Source: Firmicutes bacterium CAG:534 (lineage in GTDB: Bacteria; Bacillota; Clostridia; Lachnospirales; Lachnospiraceae). Taken from it: a stretch of 64,000 nt of DNA. The stretch is from positions 162,391 through 226,390 of the forward strand of contig FR894562.1 in NCBI GenBank assembly GCA_000436115.1. Reading direction: 5' to 3'. The translations under genes and the position numbers were made by a program. The notes below the pieces were generated by a model, which did no database searches, was not told the origin of the DNA, and was given only the letters and a program-made list of their open reading frames with translations. Positions 55,894 through 63,614 of this stretch are shown here, in pieces (positions within the stretch are counted from its first letter, which is position 1; each line of letters starts with the position of its first letter).

Positions 55894-56820
55894 ATGAAGG
55901 CAAATTGGGATTATTACAGAGCCAAGTGGTTTCTGGGAGCAGTCAGAAGAAGAATAGCGCATACCTATTTTAAAAAATATGCGGGCAGGGATTTTCTGAC
56001 TGCAGAAGCCGGAAACGATTTGATTTATGAAGCCATTATGCGAGGAGATCCTTTTGTGGCAGGTAGATTTGGATCAACGGAGCTCAGCATCATGGCAAAC
56101 AGGGAAGCCAGGGAAAATAAAAGACATATGAAGTGCGACGACCACAGAATCTGTGAGTTGTCCGGTTTCTTCCCTGAAAACAAAGAGCTTATAGATCAAT
56201 TTTGTATGGAAATGAAAAGGATAATTCCGGAGCTTGACCTGCTGGCATCCTGGTATCTTCCTATGGAAGAATTTTTTGTGGACCGCTACATGCCAGAAGT
56301 GAAGATTTCCAAACTTACCTGCGTGGAGCCATATGCGTTTCAGAAACCGTGGTCCTCAGCACTGCAGGGAAAGAAGGTTCTTGTAATCCATCCTTTTGCG
56401 GAAAGCATTGAAAAACAGTATGGAAAACGGGAAATGATTTATCCGGGAACGGAAATTCTCCCTCAGTTTGAACTGAAGGTGATCAAGGCAGTACAGACCA
56501 TTGCAGGAGAGAAGGACGGAAGGTTTGAAAACTGGTTTCAGGCGTTGGATTATATGAAGGAACAGATGTATATGACCGATTTTGACGTAGCGGTCATTGG
56601 CTGTGGAGCATATGGCATGCCCCTTGCCGTAGAGGCAAAGCGGATGGGAAAGATTGCCGTCCATATGGGAGGCGCAACACAGCTTTTGTTTGGGATCATT
56701 GGCAACAGATGGATGGACAACCATACGATCATGAAATTTTACAATGAAAACTGGACAAGACCGGATTCTGCAGAAGTGCCCGAGAGAAGCAAAGTGGTTG
56801 AGGATGCCTGCTATTGGTAA
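55894..56820 (+). CDS. GT-D fold-like glycosyltransferase (DUF1792-related)
   Basis: 308 residues. VAGRFGSTELSIM (55-67) resembles the RFG-x-x-E metal site of DUF1792/GT-D transferases, and the C-terminal half has VIGCGAYGMPLAVEAKRMG and HMGGATQLLFGIIGNRW, strongly conserved in a family often left as hypothetical in capsule loci. GT-D is a recently defined fold, first shown for a streptococcal protein-glycan hexosyltransferase. Start ATG at 55894, three bases after the previous stop. Assignment rests on motif similarity by eye. Confidence 0.65.
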   Translation: MKANWDYYRAKWFLGAVRRRIAHTYFKKYAGRDFLTAEAGNDLIYEAIMRGDPFVAGRFGSTELSIMANREARENKRHMKCDDHRICELSGFFPENKELIDQFCMEMKRIIPELDLLASWYLPMEEFFVDRYMPEVKISKLTCVEPYAFQKPWSSALQGKKVLVIHPFAESIEKQYGKREMIYPGTEILPQFELKVIKAVQTIAGEKDGRFENWFQALDYMKEQMYMTDFDVAVIGCGAYGMPLAVEAKRMGKIAVHMGGATQLLFGIIGNRWMDNHTIMKFYNENWTRPDSAEVPERSKVVEDACYW

Positions 56821-56835
56821 AGGAGAGAAAACGAC

Positions 56836-57402
56836 ATGGATAGTTTTTATACGCCGGAAGAGGTGAAGAAGCTCGGCTTTCGCAAGGTAGGAAGCAATGT
56901 TCTGATCAGCCGGAAGGCAAGTATTTATGGAACTGAAAAAATGATAATAGGCGACCATGTCAGGATTGATGATTTCTGCATTTTAAGCGGACACATTGAA
57001 GTGGGAAGTTATGTGCACATTGCTGCATACAGTGCGCTTTATGGAGGGGAGAAGGGCATTTTTGTTTCTGATTTTGCCAATATATCCTCCCGGGTAAGCA
57101 TTTACAGTATCAGTGACGACTATTCGGGAGAAACCATGACAAGCCCAATGGTTCCGGAAATATATAAGAATGTGACAAGTAAGGCTGTCAGGATCGGCAG
57201 GCATGTTATTATTGGAGCGAGCAGTGTAGTGCTGCCGGGTGTGGAACTGGCAGAGGGAAGCGCTTTTGGCTGTTTTTCGCTTATAAAAGACGATACGGAG
57301 TCATGGAGTATCAATGTGGGAATACCATGCAAAAAGGTAAAAGACAGAAAAAAAGATCTCTTAAAACTTGAAAAAAGCATGATGGATAAAGCAGAAAGGT
57401 AA
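56836..57402 (+). CDS. Hexapeptide-repeat acyltransferase
   Basis: 188 residues. It starts FYTPEEVKKLGFRKVGSNVL and continues with left-handed beta-helix repeats (ISRKASIYG, IGDHVRIDDF, VGSYVHIAAY, then IGRHVIIGASSVVLPGV). The FYT-EEL-x-LGF opening is common to acetyltransferases in O-antigen and capsule clusters. It is different from the FdtC-like enzyme at 41120. It may N-acylate the 4-amino sugar made by the enzyme at 52751 or O-acetylate the glycan. The next gene starts immediately after its stop. Confidence 0.82.
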   Translation: MDSFYTPEEVKKLGFRKVGSNVLISRKASIYGTEKMIIGDHVRIDDFCILSGHIEVGSYVHIAAYSALYGGEKGIFVSDFANISSRVSIYSISDDYSGETMTSPMVPEIYKNVTSKAVRIGRHVIIGASSVVLPGVELAEGSAFGCFSLIKDDTESWSINVGIPCKKVKDRKKDLLKLEKSMMDKAER

Positions 57403-59202
57403 ATGGAGAATTTCATGAAGGATTTTAAGACTGCAATCAGAATGATAAAGCAGGAATTATATATCTTGACGGCTAAGCAGAAAAGAACCAGTATCTTCCT
57501 TTTCTTTGTTGTTTTACTGGGATCAGCGTTTGAACTGCTTGGCGTTACGGCAATCCTGCCTTTGATAGAAGCCCTGATGGATCTGGACAGCATAAGAGAG
57601 AAATGGTATCTGGCGGCATTGGTAGACATCCTGAAGATCGAGGATCAGAAGGAAATGATCTATGTGATCTCAATCGCAGTGATTTTGGTATATCTGGTTA
57701 AAAATGTTTACCTGCTCTGGTCCATGAATGTACAGTACAAGTTTCGTTTTGATTTTGAAAAGGAATTATCTACCCGTATGCTGACGGCTTATTTAAGGCG
57801 TCCTTACGAGTATTTTCTGAATATTAACAGTGCGCAGATCCTGCGAGGAATTGATGGAGATGTGACAGGGGTTTTTACGATCTATGATTTTTTCTTCCGC
57901 ATGCTGGCAGAAGCGTTTAATGTGATCCTAATAGGCATCTTTCTTATTTATACAGACTGGATCATGGCGCTTGGAGTGCTGCTTCTCTCAGGAACCTGTT
58001 TTATTGCGGTTTCGCTTGTGTTTAAACACATGCTGAAAGGCGTGGGAGAAAAGTCCAGAAATGCAGATATTCTGAAAAAGAAATATGCATATCAGGCGGT
58101 AAATGGAATTAAAGAGATCAATGTCATGAAGCGCAATGAATTCTTTATACAGAAATATGATGACGCTTATGAAATCAGCAAGGAAATGGAACGCAAGTCT
58201 ACGTTTTTATCGAATTGTCCGGAAAAGATCATTGAGATAAGCTGCATCAGCGGGCTGATCATCATTGTGTGCCTGAGAGTGGCAATGGGCGTGGATTTGC
58301 AGACATTTGTTCCGCAGCTGTCAGTCTTTGCAGTTGCAGCCTTCCGTATTCTGCCCTCTATCTCTAAACTGGTTGGAAGCCTGAATGGACTGATGTATAA
58401 AAGACCTGCACTCGAAGCGGCGTACAATGGACTGCGGGAGGTAGAGCAGTATGAGAAGCTGGTTCAGGAGATGGTGGATGATAAGCTTGACCGATCCTGC
58501 GTCAAAGAGGTTTCTTTTTTGCAAAAGCTGGAGATTAAAGACATTGTGTGGAAGTATCCCAGAGCACAAAAGGAAGTGATCCGGGATCTGAACCTGACCA
58601 TACAAAAGGGAGAGGCCGTTGGCTTTATAGGGCCATCCGGCGCAGGAAAAACTACATTGTCTGATCTGATCCTGGGATTGTTTAAACCTCAGAAGGGGCA
58701 GATCCTGGTAGATGGAATTGACATTTATACTATTCCTAACCGCTGGGCGAAGATGATAGGGTATGTGCCGCAGACGGTCTATTTGACGGATGATACCTTG
58801 CGCAATAATATTTCCTTTGGAATAGATGAGAGTGAAGTAGATGATGACAAGATCTGGAAGGCCTTAGAGCAGGCACAGCTAAAGGATTATGTGATGCAGC
58901 TTCCGGAAAAACTGAACACCATAGTGGGTGAAAGGGGTATCAAATTTTCAGGGGGACAAAGACAGAGGGTTGCCATTGCAAGAGCTTTATATTATGATCC
59001 GGAAATTCTGGTATTAGATGAAGCAACATCAGCGCTTGATAACGAAACAGAAAATGCTGTAATGGAGGCCATTGATAAGCTGCAGAAGAATAAAACCCTG
59101 ATTATTGTCGCACATCGTATCACAACCCTTAAAAACTGTGATAAGATATATGAAATAAAGGACGGAAAGGCGTTTGAAGTCAAGAAGGAGCAGATCCTGT
59201 AA
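57403..59202 (+). CDS. PglK-like ABC flippase 3
   Basis: 599 residues. FELLGVTAILPLIEALMD near residue 45 and six helices to ~345 form the membrane domain. The ATPase has Walker A GPSGAGKT (410-417), signature FSGGQ (515-519), LVLDEATSALD and IVAHRITT. All catalytic motifs are intact, as in the two paralogs. The start ATG directly follows the upstream TAA; a second Met is at residue 5. It likely exports a lipid-linked glycan made by the block before it. Confidence 0.88.
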   Translation: MENFMKDFKTAIRMIKQELYILTAKQKRTSIFLFFVVLLGSAFELLGVTAILPLIEALMDLDSIREKWYLAALVDILKIEDQKEMIYVISIAVILVYLVKNVYLLWSMNVQYKFRFDFEKELSTRMLTAYLRRPYEYFLNINSAQILRGIDGDVTGVFTIYDFFFRMLAEAFNVILIGIFLIYTDWIMALGVLLLSGTCFIAVSLVFKHMLKGVGEKSRNADILKKKYAYQAVNGIKEINVMKRNEFFIQKYDDAYEISKEMERKSTFLSNCPEKIIEISCISGLIIIVCLRVAMGVDLQTFVPQLSVFAVAAFRILPSISKLVGSLNGLMYKRPALEAAYNGLREVEQYEKLVQEMVDDKLDRSCVKEVSFLQKLEIKDIVWKYPRAQKEVIRDLNLTIQKGEAVGFIGPSGAGKTTLSDLILGLFKPQKGQILVDGIDIYTIPNRWAKMIGYVPQTVYLTDDTLRNNISFGIDESEVDDDKIWKALEQAQLKDYVMQLPEKLNTIVGERGIKFSGGQRQRVAIARALYYDPEILVLDEATSALDNETENAVMEAIDKLQKNKTLIIVAHRITTLKNCDKIYEIKDGKAFEVKKEQIL

Positions 59203-59226
59203 GCTTGATTTTGGAAAGGCGGATTT

Positions 59227-59997
59227 ATGAAAGTAGTTATCCTGGCAGGAGGATCACAAAGCACGATCAGTGATTCCAGAGAAGGCATTCCAAAGCCCAT
59301 GGTGGAAATAGGAGAAAAACCTTTATTATGGCACATCATGAAACAATACAGCCATTATGGGTTTGAAGATTTTCTGGTATGCGGCGGATATAAAGTAAAC
59401 ACCATAAAGGATTATTTCAGGGATTTCTATATTTATCAATCTGACATTACGGTTAATCTTCAGACCAATGAAGTACAGATCCACAAGAAGGTTACGGAAA
59501 ACTGGAATGTGACAGTGGCAGATACCGGTGTTTTTGCATCTACCGGGCAGCGTGTCAGCAGGGCGCAGAAATACGTTAAGGATGACCTGTTTATTGTTAC
59601 TTATGGAGACTGCCTGTCTAGTATTAACATTGCAAAGCTTGTAGAGGTTGCCAGAAAGCAGGACAAGGTCATTACCATGGCGGTAGCGCCGACAACCGGA
59701 AGAAATGTAGCGTTAAGGATTGGTGATGACGGTCTTTTGAAGAATGGCAATGATGGAGATATGGTTCAGGCCTGGACGAATGCGTGCACCTATGTGTTTA
59801 AAAGCGAGGTTTTCCGCTATCTGAACGGAAATTACGAGCTGGATAAAAGATTGCTTCCCATTTTATCAGAAAAGAACCAGGTGGCTGTTTATAAGCATGA
59901 TGGATTTTGGAGTCCGGTGGAAACCATGCGTGACAAGGTAGATCTGGAAAACCGCTGGAATGCCGGGATCGCACCGTGGAAAGTGTGGAATGAATGA
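59227..59997 (+). CDS. RfbF-like sugar nucleotidyltransferase with degenerate nucleotide loop
   Basis: 256 residues, clearly homologous over its length to the RfbF gene that follows (shared KVVILAGG, PKPMVEIGEKPLLWHIMK, DGFWSPVETM and APWKVWN). The essential loop GG-x-GTR is replaced by GGSQSTIS (8-15) and the sugar/metal motif YGDGVSDVD by YGDCLSSIN (126-134). The frame is intact and there is no sign of decay. Either the activity has changed (different sugar phosphate or a regulatory partner) or it is inactive. Its stop overlaps the next start as ATGA, so the two proteins are made together. Confidence 0.78.
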   Translation: MKVVILAGGSQSTISDSREGIPKPMVEIGEKPLLWHIMKQYSHYGFEDFLVCGGYKVNTIKDYFRDFYIYQSDITVNLQTNEVQIHKKVTENWNVTVADTGVFASTGQRVSRAQKYVKDDLFIVTYGDCLSSINIAKLVEVARKQDKVITMAVAPTTGRNVALRIGDDGLLKNGNDGDMVQAWTNACTYVFKSEVFRYLNGNYELDKRLLPILSEKNQVAVYKHDGFWSPVETMRDKVDLENRWNAGIAPWKVWNE

Positions 59998-60734
59998 AGG
60001 TGGTAATATTAGCCGGGGGAATGGGAACCAGACTAAGCGAAGAGACTGTGATCAAGCCAAAACCAATGGTTGAAATCGGCGATAAACCAATTCTGTGGCA
60101 TATTATGAAATGGTATGCAGATTTTGGATTTCAGGAATTTGTGATCTGCTGCGGATATAAGGGGCATATGATCAAGGAATATTTCCTGAACTATAATAGC
60201 CGTACAGAAAATAATCACGAAAACTGGAAGGTTACACTGACTGATACGGGACTTATGACAAAAACGGCAGGGCGTATTTTAAAGATCAGGGAATATCTGA
60301 AGGAAGAACCATTTATGCTCACATATGGCGATGGAGTATCGGATGTGGATCTCAAAAAGCTTCTTGCCTGTCATGAGCAAAGCGGAAAACTGGTTACGAT
60401 TACAACAACGCAGCCGGAGGGCAGATTTGGCGCTTTGCAGATTACGGATCAGGGAGAGATCAGAGGCTTTAAGGAAAAGGCGCGAAAGGATCAGTCATGG
60501 GTCAATATGGGCTTTATGGTAATGGAGCCGGGAGTATTTGATTACATGGGAACCGGAGAGGATATGCTGGAGGGCATGCCTTTTGAGATGCTTGCACAGA
60601 ATAATCAGATGAATGCATACCGCCATGAGGGATTTTGGTCGCCTATGGATACGGTACATGACAGGGCATATCTGGAGAGGCTCTGGGAGGAAGACCGGGC
60701 GCCCTGGAAAGTAAAAGATGAAATAAATGGTTAG
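59994..60734 (+). CDS. rfbF: Glucose-1-phosphate cytidylyltransferase
   Basis: 246 residues, slightly shorter than typical RfbF. GGMGTRLSEE (8-17), PKPMVEIGDKPILWHIMK with the substrate Lys23 region, GYKGHMIKEYF, TYGDGVSDVD (110-119) and HEGFWSPMDT are all as in RfbF (EC 2.7.7.33). It makes CDP-glucose from glucose-1-phosphate and CTP, first step to CDP-3,6-dideoxyhexoses and related sugars. The usual partner, CDP-glucose 4,6-dehydratase (RfbG), is not in the window, nor are later CDP-sugar genes. Confidence 0.92.
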   Translation: MKVVILAGGMGTRLSEETVIKPKPMVEIGDKPILWHIMKWYADFGFQEFVICCGYKGHMIKEYFLNYNSRTENNHENWKVTLTDTGLMTKTAGRILKIREYLKEEPFMLTYGDGVSDVDLKKLLACHEQSGKLVTITTTQPEGRFGALQITDQGEIRGFKEKARKDQSWVNMGFMVMEPGVFDYMGTGEDMLEGMPFEMLAQNNQMNAYRHEGFWSPMDTVHDRAYLERLWEEDRAPWKVKDEING

Positions 60735-60751
60735 GAGAACCAAGGACAAAT

Positions 60752-61879
60752 ATGAAAATAGCCATGATAGGGCCGGTGCATCCTTATAAGGGAGGCATTG
60801 CCCATTACACAGATCTCTTGTGCCGTGCACTCAGAGAAGATGGGAACGAAGTACAGCTATATACTTTCAAATTTCAATATCCCAAATTGCTTTACAAAAA
60901 GCCTCAGAAGGATATGAAAAGCTCTGGATTTGGAACCAATGACGCTGATTTTTGCATTCATACATTAAACCCGTTTAATTGGATCAAAGTGGCCGGCAGA
61001 ATAAAAAAACAGAAGCCGGAACTGATCATTTTACAATGGTGGCATCCTTATTTTGCACCATGCTTTTGGTCGATCTGTAAGCTGTTAAGAAGAGAAAAGA
61101 TCCTGTTTGTGTGCCACAATGTCTTTCCTCATGAACGTTTTCCTCTTGACCGTCTGTTGACAAAATGGACGTTAGGCTGTGGCAGATATTTTATCACGCA
61201 GTCAAAAATGGACGCAAGGGATCTTCTGTCCGTTAAGCATGACGCGGTGTATCGGGTGACTCCACATCCCACCTACGGAATGTTCTGCAGGCAGGGAATG
61301 TCCATGCAAAAGGCAAGGGAGCAGTTACAAATAGACCAGGGGCAAAGAGTGCTTTTATTTTTTGGCTTTGTCAGGAAATACAAAGGTCTGCAGTATCTGC
61401 TGGAAGCCATGAAGCTGCTTAAGGAAAGAGATTTTAAGGTACAGCTTTGGGTAGTAGGCGACTTCGGTGAGGATAAAGAAGAATATGTTGAACAGATCAG
61501 GGCATTTGAAATAGGAGACCAGGTTCAGATGGTAGAAGGCTATGTTCCTGATGATGAAGTAGAAAAGTATTTTGCGGCAAGCGATCTGGTGGTGCTTCCT
61601 TATTTGTCGGCAACCCAGAGTGGAATTGTGCAGATTGCATTTGGATTCGAGAAGCCTGTGCTGGTTACAGAGGTGGGGGGGCTGCCGGATGTGGTAACAA
61701 ACGGCAAAACAGGGTATGTTGTGGAGCCCCGGTCGGCAGAGATGATCGCAGAAGCAATTATGGATTATTATATCAATAATAGAAGAGAAGCTTTTGTGTC
61801 ACAGATTGAAAAAGAGAAGGATCGTTTTTCCTGGAAAACATTTGTAGATACATTGATGGAAATGGTAAGGAGAGATTGA
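60752..61879 (+). CDS. Glycosyltransferase family 4
   Basis: 375 residues. IAMIGPVHPYKGGIAHYTDLL is the GGI-x-x-Y motif of a GT4 branch; LQWWHPYFAP, CHNVFPHE and LPYLSATQSGIVQIAF follow, the last being the donor-binding region. Start ATG at 60752 with a GGAGAACC-type site. It is the last gene of the long + strand run, and its stop abuts that of the opposite gene at 61880. Likely cytoplasmic; it might use the CDP-linked sugar of its neighbours, which is only positional inference. Confidence 0.9.
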   Translation: MKIAMIGPVHPYKGGIAHYTDLLCRALREDGNEVQLYTFKFQYPKLLYKKPQKDMKSSGFGTNDADFCIHTLNPFNWIKVAGRIKKQKPELIILQWWHPYFAPCFWSICKLLRREKILFVCHNVFPHERFPLDRLLTKWTLGCGRYFITQSKMDARDLLSVKHDAVYRVTPHPTYGMFCRQGMSMQKAREQLQIDQGQRVLLFFGFVRKYKGLQYLLEAMKLLKERDFKVQLWVVGDFGEDKEEYVEQIRAFEIGDQVQMVEGYVPDDEVEKYFAASDLVVLPYLSATQSGIVQIAFGFEKPVLVTEVGGLPDVVTNGKTGYVVEPRSAEMIAEAIMDYYINNRREAFVSQIEKEKDRFSWKTFVDTLMEMVRRD

Positions 61880-61890
61880 CTAATCTCTCC
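61869..61890. repeat. Perfect 9-bp palindrome across convergent stop codons
   Basis: Arms GGAGAGATT (61869-61877) and AATCTCTCC (61882-61890) pair perfectly around a four-base loop. The TGA of the + strand gene (61877-61879) and the TAG of the minus gene (61880-61882) meet within it. No long T-run follows on either strand, so a bidirectional terminator is possible but not certain. Confidence 0.7.
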
Positions 61891-63499
61891 ATTCCGGTTT
61901 TTCAGAAGAAGCTGTCAGATAGTCATTGGACAATTTCACAATGACGGTATCGTTTATGATGGCAATACTGCCTGCCTCAGGGTAGCAGGGCATTTCCTGC
62001 AATGTAAGGCATGTCTGCTGATCGGCGGCAGGAATAAAATCCTGCCAGTTAATGACCTGTGGATCGTAGCCCAGAAAAACAGAAAGAAAATAGTGACGGC
62101 TGTACATGTTAATATACCGGTTGCAGGTCATCTGCCCACGGACATCCCCTTTGTAGTAGGCGGAAAGATCATAAAGGGTTTCATCTTCGCTGTTGGTGCC
62201 AAGCAGGCAAAGAGGTAATTCGGCGCTGTAATGATCCAGACTCTTGATCTGCGTTACCATAGTGGTATAGTAGGAGGAGGCTTCCAGCTTGGCAAGATCC
62301 ATTGTGGTGTAAACGTTATTTGCCAGGATGGCATATTGCCAGGTCAGCAGTAAAGAAGAAATCATTATGCAGGAATATAAAAAGTTCAAAATCCTTGGAT
62401 TTACCTTAAAATCACAAAGGGAGAGCATAGCAAAAGGGAAAACAAGAATAAGTGCATAGGAATAAACGGTCAGGGTGTCCATGCCTCTGGAAACCATAGT
62501 AAAACCAATCACTTCCAGGGCAATGGGAAACAGCAGAAGCAGTATGTTTCCAAGCAGAAGGTTCTTATGCCTTTTAAGCAAAAGAGCTTCGTAAAGGCAG
62601 ATACCGATGAGAAAGGATACCGTAATCAGCAGGCGTACAACCAGATTGTGGGAAATTCCCCTGAAATCGCTATAAAAGACAGACGCAAAATCGCGGTAAC
62701 ATCTTGTAAGTGCATGAGGCAGGTTGGCAAGCAGCTCAGGCACAGAACCGGCGCCATAGGTGACGGACATTTCCTTGCCGGAGAAAAAGCAGCCTACTTT
62801 TGCCATGATCAGGTAGATTCCCATGGATACGATTAATAAGCAAAACAGCTTCAGGGCCTTTTTCCATACAAGCCTGAGATCGTCTGATAAAAGGGACTGC
62901 ATACCGTAAATTAAGATAACTGTGCAGGCAACCTGGTAGTATGCCTGATAAATTCCCAGGCCGGTAGCCATAAGGCAGGCGGAAATCAGGAATTTCAGAC
63001 ACTGGAACGCCTTGGGGTTTGCTGCCTGGAATTTGGGGAAAAGAGCAATATCCGAAACAGCCAGCCAGACGGCCAGAACTTCCAGCAGCAGGGAAAAAGT
63101 AAATACAAATGTCATAAACATAAAGGTTAATGAGCTTGTGACAGTTGGAAATGCAATTAACAGGCAGCCGATGCAGAACATAAAAAATTTGCTTTTTATT
63201 TGAAATAAATCACAGATAAAAAAAACTGACAAAATGATAAACAATATCGTTAAGAAACCATTGATTACCGGGGAAGAAAAAGGGCCGTTAAAAATGCCCA
63301 TAAAGGGAAGCGCCCATCTTCCGTTAGGGGTTGCAATGCCCAGGAAACCGTTAACGGAACCTACTTCATCAAAGTTAGGAAGCTTGTTAAAAAGCATATA
63401 ACCGTGACAGATCAATCCAACTCCGAAAAGAAAAATGGATAACAGAAAGAAAGATTTGTATTTCATAAGTATTCTAGTTAATTTGGCTTCAATATTCAT
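61880..63499 (-). CDS. GtrII-like membrane glucosyltransferase
   Basis: 539 residues from the ATG at 63499, with an AAAGGGAAA site upstream; a TTG at 63517 overlaps that site. FDEVGSVNGFLG (43-54) and NGRWALPFM (59-67) match the start of the glucosyltransferase GtrII family, which uses polyprenyl-phosphate glucose to decorate O-antigen. About eleven helices precede an outside C-terminal domain of about 125 residues. It is the only gene on the minus strand and has its own promoter-like sequence, so it is regulated separately from the main run. A lipid-sugar donor could come from the GT2 at 45915. Confidence 0.8.
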   Translation of the reverse strand: MNIEAKLTRILMKYKSFFLLSIFLFGVGLICHGYMLFNKLPNFDEVGSVNGFLGIATPNGRWALPFMGIFNGPFSSPVINGFLTILFIILSVFFICDLFQIKSKFFMFCIGCLLIAFPTVTSSLTFMFMTFVFTFSLLLEVLAVWLAVSDIALFPKFQAANPKAFQCLKFLISACLMATGLGIYQAYYQVACTVILIYGMQSLLSDDLRLVWKKALKLFCLLIVSMGIYLIMAKVGCFFSGKEMSVTYGAGSVPELLANLPHALTRCYRDFASVFYSDFRGISHNLVVRLLITVSFLIGICLYEALLLKRHKNLLLGNILLLLFPIALEVIGFTMVSRGMDTLTVYSYALILVFPFAMLSLCDFKVNPRILNFLYSCIMISSLLLTWQYAILANNVYTTMDLAKLEASSYYTTMVTQIKSLDHYSAELPLCLLGTNSEDETLYDLSAYYKGDVRGQMTCNRYINMYSRHYFLSVFLGYDPQVINWQDFIPAADQQTCLTLQEMPCYPEAGSIAIINDTVIVKLSNDYLTASSEKPEWRD

Positions 63500-63533
63500 T
63501 ATATTTTTCCCTTTCAAATGCTGAATTTAATTA

Positions 63534-63562
63534 AGCATAGAGCAGAGAAAATGAAAAGTCAA
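63534..63562 (-). promoter_or_regulatory. Candidate promoter of the GtrII-like gene
   Basis: On the minus strand TTGACT (63557-63562) is followed 17 bases later by TATGCT (63534-63539), matching the sigma-A -35 at five of six and the -10 at four of six positions. It is about 35 bases before the start codon at 63499. The rest of the 115-base gap to the divergent gene at 63615 is A+T-rich with no clear + strand promoter. Confidence 0.55.
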
Positions 63563-63614
63563 TATTGAAAGTATAAATGCGGTGTTTGACAGGAACAGAA
63601 AGGATAGCAGTTAG

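Noticed and set aside
59227..59997. First RfbF-like gene as a pseudogene
   Set aside because: The frame is full length, the fold motifs outside the catalytic loops are well kept, and it is translationally coupled to the functional copy.
63586..63591. TTGACA as -35 of a promoter for the last + strand gene
   Set aside because: A matching -10 would fall at 63609-63614 (AGTTAG), which is poor and touches the start codon at 63615.
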